Assembly: GCA_963281255.1 (NCBI GenBank)
Contig: OY725503.1
Span: 682,001-746,000 of the forward strand
Length of the DNA: 64,000 nt
Origin: Aphrocallistes beatrix
Taxonomy: Eukaryota; Porifera; Hexactinellida; Sceptrulophora; Aphrocallistidae
Direction of reading: 5' to 3'
Shown here: one piece after another, positions 11,136-20,200 of the stretch
Numbering within the stretch: position 1 is the first letter of the stretch
Layout of the letters: the number at the start of each line of letters is the position of its first letter
Translations under genes and position numbers: made by a program
Notes under the pieces: model-generated
The model's database searches: none
The model's input: the letters and a program-made list of their open reading frames with translations, nothing else
What the model was told of the DNA's origin: nothing

Positions 11136-11909
11136 ATGGCGAGTGAAGATGCACCCAACGAAGAGAGCAAATACTCCGCGGAATACAAAATCGTAATTGT
11201 GGGAGAGAGTGCCGTCGGAAAAACCGCCATCCTCTACAAATACGCGGAAGGGGTTTTCAAGAATGGACTCATATCCACGATCGGGCTAGACTTTCGTACG
11301 AAAATCGTAGACGTGGAGGGCGTGCCGATCCGACTACAGGTGTGGGACACGGCGGGACAGGAACGGTTCCGCACCCTTTCCAAACAGCTGTTCCGAGGCG
11401 CCAAAGGCATCGTCCTAGTATACGATGTGACTAACAGGAAATCCTACGAGCAGCTGAGCTATTGGATCAACTCGTTCGAGTCGTACGGCGTAAGGGAAGA
11501 GGGGGTGCTGATTATCGGGAATAAAATAGATTTAGAAGAGTCGCGCCAGGTCACCACGAGAGAAGCGAAAAGCCTAGCCGATGACCACTCGTATAACTTC
11601 ATGGAGACTAGTGCGAAGAATGGAATCAACATCTTAGAAGCATTCTCCCTCCTAGCCAGAGAGTTACACATTAAACACGGAGTGTATCGACCCAGCCGTA
11701 CGAGGCCTAGTGTCAGAGAATTCTCGAAAGAGAAGACCACCAAAACTGGCAGCTCCATTAGCCTCCCTCGCTCCAATCCAAACATTGACAACAAGATGTA
11801 CAAAGCCAGGCGGACGCAAAGTGAAACAGATTTTGATAATGAGCACGATACTACTATCTCAACGATTCGTCTTCAGCAAGGAAAGGAGAAGACAAAGTGC
11901 TGCCAATAG
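11136..11909 (+). CDS. Rab-family small GTPase, intronless
   Basis: 257 residues. All G boxes are intact: P-loop GESAVGKT (23-30), switch I with STIGLDF, switch II WDTAGQERF (70-78), NKID (129-132) and ETSAK. The end KCCQ is a CCX double-geranylgeranylation motif for membrane attachment. RabF-type motifs (IGLDF, VWDTAGQERFRTLS) mark it as Rab rather than Ras or Rho. The hypervariable tail (about residues 180-253) is long, basic and Ser/Thr-rich. The subfamily is unclear: the core resembles the secretory Rab3/8/26/37 group, but I would not assign an orthologue. It should act as a GTP switch in vesicle traffic. The lack of introns is unusual for an animal Rab and may reflect retroposition. Confidence 0.92.
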   Translation: MASEDAPNEESKYSAEYKIVIVGESAVGKTAILYKYAEGVFKNGLISTIGLDFRTKIVDVEGVPIRLQVWDTAGQERFRTLSKQLFRGAKGIVLVYDVTNRKSYEQLSYWINSFESYGVREEGVLIIGNKIDLEESRQVTTREAKSLADDHSYNFMETSAKNGINILEAFSLLARELHIKHGVYRPSRTRPSVREFSKEKTTKTGSSISLPRSNPNIDNKMYKARRTQSETDFDNEHDTTISTIRLQQGKEKTKCCQ

Positions 11910-12460
11910 GGTCCTATTCATAGTAAAGTTTTCTACCCCTCTTCTAATTGATTGTCTGGGTCTGGTATATGTCTTATGTTTGGAATCTCCCATATTTGTA
12001 CATACCCTTTTGTAATGTTCTGTTTTTCAGTTTAATTAATATTTTCCTTTTATTTTTGTTTTTAGTTTGAGAAAGGGATTATTAATATGAATTTAAAACG
12101 AGAGTTGGCATTTATTATTGAAACGTTTTACACATTAGAAATTGCCTCTTACATACAATAGAACCTCTACAGATAAAACGAAACTCGGAATAATTCGAAC
12201 AGATATTTCATCTCCAACGGAGGAAAATACATGTAAATCAGTCTGTTAATACAAATTCCGGATAATACGAACAAATTTGGACCGTCCCCTGGTGTTTGTA
12301 TAACGAGGTTCTACTGTATTCCCAAATTAATTTCTGAATGTAATTGACATTAAAGAAGTTAATTATGAAAAATGTCCCAAGCTAACCGTGAAACTAAAAA
12401 CATACATTAGAAGCCTATTGTAAGTAATGTAAAATTGTAGAATTGAGCATATTATACAGC
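11910..12460. other. 3' intergenic region after the Rab gene
   Basis: AT-rich with no coding exon. Contains a pogo-like MITE at 12154-12318 and the outer end of the oxygenase inverted repeat from about 12380. Confidence 0.5.
12154..12318. mobile_element. Pogo-like MITE, family B copy 1
   Basis: TA-flanked. Ends ACAATAGAACCTCTACAG and (reverse) ACAGTAGAACCTCGTTATAC; interior shares ACGGAGGAAAATACATGTAA and GACCGTCCCC...TGGTGTT with other B copies. Confidence 0.8.
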
Positions 12461-13426
12461 TCATTTCTGCTCATTGGTCCTTCCTATTTTCCCTCTCCAA
12501 TGGTCCCCAGCAGTGATAGGAGAGTAAAGTTTATCTTTCTCATCCGTATAAGTGCCTTGTACCGATTCCACCATCGTGTCCTTATGCGGACTCGTGAAAC
12601 AAACCATGGATAGTCTCTCCATATCCAAATTGGAGTTGATTACACGATGCGTGGCAGATTTCCACTTTGCATTAGTCCACAGTTCTATTAAGTCTCCTGC
12701 GTTGATGACGAAACCGTGTTTCGGTGCTACAACCGGAAGCCACTCCCCCTTGTACTCTACCTCCAGAGAATGGTGTTTACCAGGACGGAGATAGTCGTCA
12801 GTTTTGAGGATAGTGAATCCATTATAGTCTGTGTGTGCGCCGTAACGTAATCCTTTTACTGCTGATTCTAGTTTGGGGTAGTAGCCCATTCGAAGGAATA
12901 TTTCTGGTTCTTCAAATGAAGATGTGAAAAAGTTAGGATCCAAATTCAATGCGACAGCTGACAATTTCATTAACTGTAGTAATAATTGACGGAGCGTTGC
13001 GAAGTAGGTTTGCATTGCCTCAGTATAGCCTGCGATGACGTCATCTAAACACACATTCCCATACCCTTGTACAGTGCCCATCGCAAACCCTAGACTCTCG
13101 ACTAAATCTGGAGGTGCGTGTGATGTTGCTTCCTCTCCAGTCGACTTGCTAACGGACTCTAACCCTCTCGGCACATACCCTCCCCCACCGTAGCCTTTGC
13201 CATAGCAATATTTCATTTTCTCTTCCTCGCCGAGATGGAAGAATGCTAGAGACTTTGAGTAGATATTTTCAATGATTTCTGGTTTAACTCCATGTCCAGT
13301 TATGATGCAAAATCCATAGTTTTCAAATGCTAATTTCCACTGTTTAACAACTTCACTCACTAACTCAGCTGTAGCGACTTCTAAGAATGGAGATATGTCT
13401 ATTGTAGGAATACCTGCTTCCGCCAT
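12461..13426 (-). CDS. 2-oxoglutarate/Fe(II) oxygenase, isopenicillin-N-synthase-like, copy 1
   Basis: 321 residues from the Met that matches the start of the divergent twin at 13667. The frame continues upstream to 13540, but that extension is not shared, so the shorter start is preferred. The N-terminal DIOX_N-like region begins IPTIDISPFLEVATAELV. The C-terminal double-stranded beta-helix has the Fe(II) triad His198, Asp200 (YGAHTDYNGFTIL) and His260 (ATHRVI), and the 2-oxoglutarate-binding RLS (271-273). Fe(II)-dependent oxidation of an unknown small molecule is expected; members of this class act in plant, fungal and some animal secondary metabolism, and the substrate cannot be read. It differs from its twin at 7 of 321 residues. 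The two start codons face each other about 240 bp apart, so they may share a bidirectional promoter. Confidence 0.88.
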   Translation of the reverse strand: MAEAGIPTIDISPFLEVATAELVSEVVKQWKLAFENYGFCIITGHGVKPEIIENIYSKSLAFFHLGEEEKMKYCYGKGYGGGGYVPRGLESVSKSTGEEATSHAPPDLVESLGFAMGTVQGYGNVCLDDVIAGYTEAMQTYFATLRQLLLQLMKLSAVALNLDPNFFTSSFEEPEIFLRMGYYPKLESAVKGLRYGAHTDYNGFTILKTDDYLRPGKHHSLEVEYKGEWLPVVAPKHGFVINAGDLIELWTNAKWKSATHRVINSNLDMERLSMVCFTSPHKDTMVESVQGTYTDEKDKLYSPITAGDHWRGKIGRTNEQK

Positions 13427-13666
13427 GCGAGAAATTGTATCTAGAAAAGCACAGTAACTCTGAACATTATATGTTTTGGTTAAGTAGTAACTCTGGAATG
13501 TTAAGCTAAATTTCTCGCTAAAGTTCACGTGCATTGTCATCCTATCGCATTTAACCTAATGTAGCGACAAACACGGTATCGTTATCATCGCAGGAGACTT
13601 AAGTCTACTTAACCAAAACTTATGTTCTGAGTTACTGTGCTTTTCTAGATACAATTCTTTCTTCGC

Positions 13667-14632
13667 ATGGCGGAAGCAGGTATTCCTACAATAGACATAT
13701 CTCCATTCTTAGAAGTCGCTACAGCTGAGTTAGTGAGTGAAGTTGTTAAACAGTGGAAATTAGCATTTGAAAACTATGGATTTTGCATCATAACTGGACA
13801 TGGAGTTAAACCAGAAATCATTGAAAATATCTACTCAAAGTCTCTAGCATTCTTCCATCTCGGCGAGGAAGAAAAAATGAAATATTGCTATGGCAAAGGC
13901 TACGGTGGGGGAGGGTATGTGCCGAGAGGGTTAGAGTCCGTTAGCAAGTCGACTGGAGAGGAAGCAACAGCACACGCACCTCCAGATTTAGTCGAGAGTC
14001 TAGAGTTTGTGATGGGCACTGTACAAGAGTATGGGGACGTGTGTTTAGATGACGTCATCGCAGGCTATACTGAGGCAATGCAAACCTACTTCGCAACGCT
14101 CCGTCAATTATTACTACAGTTAATGAAATTGTCAGCTGTCGCATTGAATTTGGATCCTAACTTTTTCACATCTTCATTTGAAGAACCTGAAATATTCCTT
14201 CGAATGGGCTACTACCCCAAACTAGAATCAGCTGTAAAAGGATTACGTTACGGCGCACACACAGACTATAATGGATTCACTATCCTCAAAACTGATGACT
14301 ATCTCCGTCCTGGTAAACACCATTCTCTGGAGGTAGAGTACAAGGGGGAGTGGCTTCCGGTTGTAGCACCGAAACACGGTTTCGTCATCAACGCAGGAGA
14401 CTTAATAGAACTGTGGACTAATGCAAAGTGGAAATCTGCCACGCATCGTGTAATCAACTCCAATTTGGATATGGAGAGACTATCCATGGTTTGTTTCACG
14501 AGTCCGCATAAGGACACGATGGTGGAACCGGTACAAGGCACTTATACGGATGAGAAAGATAAACTTTACTCTCCTATCACTGCTGGGGACCATTGGAGAG
14601 GGAAAATAGGAAGGACCATTGAGCAGAAATAA
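13667..14632 (+). CDS. 2-oxoglutarate/Fe(II) oxygenase, isopenicillin-N-synthase-like, copy 2
   Basis: 321 residues, about 98 percent identical to the minus-strand copy at 12461-13426. The Fe(II) ligands His198, Asp200 and His260 and the RLS motif are unchanged. The seven substitutions seen are Ser-Ala, Gly-Glu, Ala-Val, Gly-Glu and Asn-Asp clustered at residues about 107-126, plus Ser-Pro near 287 and Asn-Ile near the C-terminus. Both copies are open and probably functional. The sequence CTTTTCTAG just upstream of the start is also a possible splice acceptor, so a 5' leader exon is conceivable. Very recent duplication or ongoing gene conversion between the arms explains the identity. Confidence 0.88.
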   Translation: MAEAGIPTIDISPFLEVATAELVSEVVKQWKLAFENYGFCIITGHGVKPEIIENIYSKSLAFFHLGEEEKMKYCYGKGYGGGGYVPRGLESVSKSTGEEATAHAPPDLVESLEFVMGTVQEYGDVCLDDVIAGYTEAMQTYFATLRQLLLQLMKLSAVALNLDPNFFTSSFEEPEIFLRMGYYPKLESAVKGLRYGAHTDYNGFTILKTDDYLRPGKHHSLEVEYKGEWLPVVAPKHGFVINAGDLIELWTNAKWKSATHRVINSNLDMERLSMVCFTSPHKDTMVEPVQGTYTDEKDKLYSPITAGDHWRGKIGRTIEQK

Positions 14633-15361
14633 GCTGATAATATGCTCAATTCTACAATTTACATAACTTACAATATAGGACTTCTACTGTGTCTTTAGTT
14701 TCACGACTAACTTATAATTTTCAATTTCTCATATATTATTACAGGGGAAGGTTTTCTGCGGAGGGTGTTGTACCACTTTGACTAAAGCGAGCGTAGAAGC
14801 GGCCAATAGGGATGCCGTAAAAATTTTTATTCTTGGACACTCAACAGATAAGTTTACTATTAGGTAATTTATCCTGATACATCTGCCTCGAGTGAAGTAG
14901 TAGACTAGCACTCGTTGTGAGACAGTGAACTTTTTTTGAAAGTCGAAAGCTGTGAACAGAACTTAGGTGCTATTCTTTTAACTGCCACTTGTTTCAGACA
15001 TGTTCAATTCTTATTGTACATTCAAAATACCAAATAAAAGATCTAAGCTAAAAAAGGGATGGATTAACCATGTGGCAGAAGCGCATATTTAGCGAGTCCT
15101 GCGCTTTGGGGTCCCGAACCTTTTTAATCCCTATTTCAAACCAGAAAGTCTCAGAGTCCGCTGATCCCCAGGAACTGTTCGACGGGCTAAGTTCAGTTAA
15201 CTCACAGGTTACCCCCCTCCCCCCTGGATTCGCCTCTGGTTAGATGGTTCACTAAATCGTCATTTACTGCAGTAACTATTGTGGAAGTTGACCACTCATT
15301 CCAACTCTTAAATCATGATTTTGGCTGATTAATTTATATAATATCTACTAGCTATATTAGC
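14633..15361. other. Intergenic region before the hairpin-protein cluster
   Basis: Holds the last part of the oxygenase inverted repeat (to about 14712). Beyond that I see no coding exon, RNA gene or element with clear ends. Confidence 0.45.
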
Positions 15362-16658
15362 ATGGCCACTGCGAGCAATGAAGATTTAGAAAATCAATTG
15401 TCAGATCAAATCATTCAATTCCTCTCAAGAGAGAATGGAGGATCTCAGATCACAAATCAAACTCTCATCGACCAACTCGAAAAAACGCGAAAAGATCTGA
15501 AGAGTATGGAGATACGCCGTGGTCTGGAAGACTATCTTCTCAAATTTAATTTGAGTATCAATCGAGTCTGTTAAAAATGAACTTATAACAACTCCCCTTT
15601 CCTTTGCTGGTGACAAGATGGTATCAATGGCACGTAAAGTTAAATCGACTCTTACTTCTACCCCACTTCTACCCTACATCTACCCTAAAACTGGGAATAG
15701 TGGAGTCACTGGAGTGAATGAAAACAATTTGAATGGAACCCAAGAAATGATTCAAGACGAAGATATCAAGCTGCAAATTAAGATGGATAGGAATCTATCA
15801 AGAAAGGAACCTACTCTATGCATTCAACTTCTATCCAATCTTCGTGACTTGATTCACGAGGGTTTAGTTCTACACACAGAGTTGTATTTGATGGGAAATG
15901 AAGTGCAGGAGCTGATTGAGAATGTGAAATTGCTGAATTTACAAATCCCTTTATTCCCTGAAAGTAAATATAGACAGGAGCAAATGAACTTTGATCAAAT
16001 CTTCAAAAGAAATTCAACTAGTGTTTGCGTCGGTGGCGTATTAGGTGGCATAGCTGGGTTGGTAATTAGTGGCACATTTGCTGGTATTCTTGTAATGGCT
16101 CTGAAATACTTCTGCTGCTGCTCTTTCATTGGACACGCCCTACTTGGGATGGGATGCACTACTTGTGCCTTGAGTTGTCTCGGTCCGTTGCTAGGAGCTG
16201 CTGCCGTGGTTGGCTTATGTGTCACTCTAGGTGGCTTAGCTGGCTGGGCTTGGGACGTGGGACAAGATAGACGAAAGGAACTTGAAGAAATCTATAAATT
16301 TCGTCTCAAACTAGACGAATCGAAAATTGAACCGGAATTGAGAACATTCATTGACGAACTTAAGAAAATTAAGGAAGGTGCTAAGAGGGGATTACAGGAG
16401 AGAGAGGGCACTGATGGGGCAATATCTCCTTCCCAGTTCAATGTAATAATGAAAGCATACAAAGAATACCGAGAAACCTTTGATAGAGCGAAAAAAAGTT
16501 TTGGAAATAAAACGGAGGAGGAATTGCATCAAATCGTTAGGGTAGGCGCTACTGGTGCAATTGCACCTTTAGAGAAATCTTTCAAATTCTCTGAAAGTGA
16601 ATGTTGGGAGCTACTAGACGCTATTCATCAGATAATCCATCGAGATACTTCAGAATAG
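15362..16658 (+). CDS. Hairpin-family protein 1: helical protein with Gly-rich hydrophobic hairpin (frame break or 52-bp intron)
   Basis: Two frames: 15362-15574 (70 residues) and a second frame open from 15555, with an ATG at 15618, to 16658. They overlap at 15555-15571. Either a one-base frameshift or a 52-bp intron (15566-15617, GTCTGT...GACAAG with a pyrimidine tract) would join them into about 415 residues, the size of the paralogue at 19198. The order is helical N-terminus, amphipathic LLSNLRDLIHEGLVL segment, two long hydrophobic Gly/Cys/Ala-rich stretches (about residues 135-212 of the second frame, with CCCC and CTTCALSC), then a helical tail (MKAYKEYRETF...EEELHQIV...SECWELLDAIHQI) shared with the other two. 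No signal peptide. Function unknown; the layout resembles apolipoprotein L or helical membrane-inserting proteins, but only in architecture. Confidence 0.7.
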
Positions 16659-17291
16659 TTAGTAAAATCTCCCTGAATTTGTTACTCATGTATATATTAT
16701 TAGATGTTTTATTCGTTTATTTTTAGGCTAGTGCACAATATTAGCTTTTTGCTTAGGTGGTTAATAGTTTTGTGTTACGTGTGTTAGTATATGAGCTGAG
16801 TTAATGAGATAGGATCGTGATTTATTATTATCACATATGACCACTCCAAATAGCTTAACTATCACAAAGTATGTAGGTTAACTATTTTCTGGATTTTTTA
16901 AAATTAATTACAACTTTAAAAGTAAATATTATGAATCGAACTGCTTCATTTCGCAGGACATACATAGGGGACATACCATGTATTACGTCTATACCATTAA
17001 GTAGCTCCTGAAAAACTTCTCCATTAAAATGAAAAAAGTACAGGTGACTCCGCTTAATCGGGACACTTTGGTCCCAGATATTTTGTCCCGATTAAGCGGT
17101 TGTCCCAATTAAACGATGAAAACTAGTATTAGCTTCTATGTATGGGAACCATTCCGTTCCTGGAGACTTGCCCCAATTAAGCGATTGTCCCGATTAAGCT
17201 GAGTTGACTCTACCATATCAATCCTCAAATTCTGATAAAAATTTATGATAGGACACAAATAACTTAGTGACATAACCTTGTTTACATTAGA
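16659..17291. other. Region upstream of tankyrase exon 1
   Basis: AT-rich 3' end of the preceding gene, then a family A MITE (17039-17212) that ends about 80 bp before the tankyrase start codon and so lies in its promoter or leader. Confidence 0.5.
17039..17212. mobile_element. Pogo-like MITE, family A copy 2
   Basis: TA-flanked. Ends CAGGTGACTCCGCTTAATCG and (reverse) GAGTCAACTCAGCTTAATCG; interior TATTAGCTTCTATGTATGGG matches copies 1 and 8. Confidence 0.8.
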
Positions 17292-20200
17292 ATGGCAACA
17301 AGTGAAGACAAAGAAGAAACAACACAAACAAAAATAAATAGCACAACAACCAAATTAAACGTCACACAACCCGACACAGATAAGCCCCCAAACCACGACC
17401 CTCCCCCCCTCCTCCTCATCCCCTCCCTACAGAGACAGCCCCCCACACTAGAAGTAGCCAGCGACCCCACGGAATCCTCTGGGAAGAGCAAGAACTCGCG
17501 AATAGAACTTGAGCTGTTTGATAGTTGCAGGAAGGGCGATATCGATAGGATCCGTCAGCTGATAGAACAAAAAGTAGACATTAATGCGAAGGACCTTAGC
17601 GGGCGTAAGAGCACTGCTCTGCATTTCGCTGCAGGCTTCGGGAGAAAAGACGTAGTGGAATGCCTACTAGAGAAAGGCGTTCACGTTAACACACAAGATG
17701 ACGGTGGATTGATTCCTCTACATAATGCGTGTTCGTTCGGACACGCCGAGGTAGTGAGCTCCCTGTTACAGCATGGAGCTGATGCAAACAGCAGAGATAA
17801 GTGGGGTTATACACCTCTGCACGAGGCGAGTAATAAGGGTAAGGTATGTACTGTCAAGCAATTAACTACTCGTGTAAACTGGTGCAAACTAGTTGTACCT
17901 TTGCTTTATAACATTGAACTTATTATAGGATAAGGCGCCGTTATATGTTAATGATATGTTTTAAGTTTTTTTCTTGGAGTCACCAGGGTACACAATACAG
18001 ATCTATATACTACTCGTGATTTAGTTTACATTTAGTTCAATTGTTCGGTATAATCCATTACATATACTTCCTCGATAATTGCAAAGTTTGGCTAGTCTAT
18101 AGTATTGAGGAACATGTGTAAATCTGCCAGTAATTACTGCTTTGTGAATTGAGCTACACGTGTATATACGTACGCTTTCACTATTGATTACATAATATTG
18201 AGGTCTCAAATCTCTGAGTCTTTCCAATGTGATTGGTTGAGATGATCTCCTTTGGACTGAAACTGATACATATATATCTCAGCAGAATTGGATTAATTTC
18301 TGGAAATACAAGTTCATGTGATGCACACTAAGCAGCTTTATAGGATTATGACGAGATAAATGCATATCTATATTACCCAAATACTTTTGGCATCTAAGAT
18401 TTCACTGTTACAGTGACTTAATGATTTGTTTTAAATCTCATACTTACGTAGTATGCAAAATGCGTGGATATTTCCTTGGAAATTTATATCTGAAAACAGC
18501 ATACTGATTAGCAAATAAAATTTAAGAAAAACAATCTCTAAAATAGGATATATTTCCCTATTTGTGTAGATCTTTATTAGGGCATTAGTCGATCCGATCA
18601 CGATCCCCAAAAAGATCCTTTCAATAATAGTCAGAGGATACCATTTTTAGTACAGCTCCTGGAAGGAGATGCTTTATGGCATGGACGGCGTGCAATGTCC
18701 GTCCGTCTGCGGCAGCCTGGGGCGTACTTAGTGCTTAAGTTAGTATTCAAACCATAAAACACATTAAAAAATATATTTAATCAACATAAATTTCAACACT
18801 TTCACCTCCAACTTGGGGATTAAAAAGAAAAAGGATCGGATCGAATTCAGGAAAAGTTTCGATCCGATCCCGATCCTACTTTTAAAAAGGATCGTCGATC
18901 CGATCTCGATCCTCAAAAAAAGGATCGCGATCCGGATCTTTCGATCATGGATCGAAAGATCCTAATGCCCTAGTCTTTACTGCTATCCACAAATCCATTA
19001 TTCACACGACAGTACAATACTATTATGTTGCAGTATAGTACATTAATCTTTGTCTGATTCTGCACTGAATTTGTAGTTACAGTTCAATATCTATGCAATA
19101 CACGATGAACTGTCGATTAAGCATTGTGATAAGGCACTCAGTTTGTGTATATATAGAGTGAAGATAACACTCAATAATATACTGAAAATAAGTTATAATG
19201 ACTCAATACGCCGTGAAAGTGGTTGAAGACCTTGTTGAAAAGGACATCGATAAAGTTTTAGAGAGCCAAGGGAAAAAGGGGGAAGAAGAGATGAAAAATC
19301 TTATTGAGAGGGTATTTGAAGTCAGGTTTGACAATGAAGGGAACCTTACTCCTGACTCACTCACCAAGCTCGAGAGTTTATCGCTACGGGATAGTTTAGA
19401 GAAAATGAGCAGTTCTTTTGAAAACATTGACATGCTAGAAGTGACGAAGATCTACAGAGACATCCTGGAACGTGTTGACAGGATAGAGAATTATCTGGAC
19501 AGAACTCACATCTGCGATAACAAAATGCAACGAAGGGGGAACAGCATTCTAAATAATGGAAAACTAGTGAAACTCCTCAGAAGTATCATTGATAAAACGC
19601 GTGAAAAGATCGACAGAGGAATTGCACTGAATATCGAGATATCGTTTATTATCTCCGATTTCAGACGGTTGTTGAATGACGCGATGCATCTCGGCGATAA
19701 GCCACAAGCCCTGGAGAAATTCTGCCAGAACATCGATAGCTTCCTGCCAGCTAGTAAAATTGACAAGATAAACCAGGGTCAAGGTCTAACCATCGTGGAC
19801 AAACTCGCCTTGACTTCCATTGCGGAGCTTTTACGTACTAAACTCGCAGCTTTGGGCAACATAGGCATTGCCCTGGTCGTGATTCTCTGCGGGATTGGCG
19901 CCATTCTGATCGCTGTTGCGGTCATCGTGGTTTCTATCGTGGCCGTCTTGTTAGGGATAATTGGTGCGATTACCGGCAGTGTGGGAATGCTATTCAGCAT
20001 CCCCATCTTGGGCAGTTCTAGGAAAATGAAGTTAAACGCACTTATTAAAGAGTTAGAAGATCTACAAGGCAGCCTCGACTGGATTAACAAGCAGCTAGAG
20101 ATTGGACTGGATAGGGCGAAGCAAAGCTGTGATGAGAGGGGGCATAGCTACAGCATCCTGCTGCAAGCTTACAATGATTTTAAAGGGAAAATCGATAAAA

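Larger units (their letters stand above)
12380..14712. repeat. Large inverted repeat carrying the oxygenase pair
   Basis: Left arm about 12380-13500 and right arm about 13600-14712 are reverse complements with few differences. They cover both coding regions, the flanking 3' sequence (TAAATTGTAGAATTGAGCAT-type segment) and the leader (TTACTGTGCTTTTCTAGATA on each side). The roughly 100-bp centre is unrelated between arms. Arm limits are by eye. Confidence 0.9.

Noticed and set aside
12461-13540. Longer oxygenase copy 1 starting at 13540
   Set aside because: The extra 38 residues are absent from the twin copy and the twin starts at the equivalent Met, so 13426 was used.
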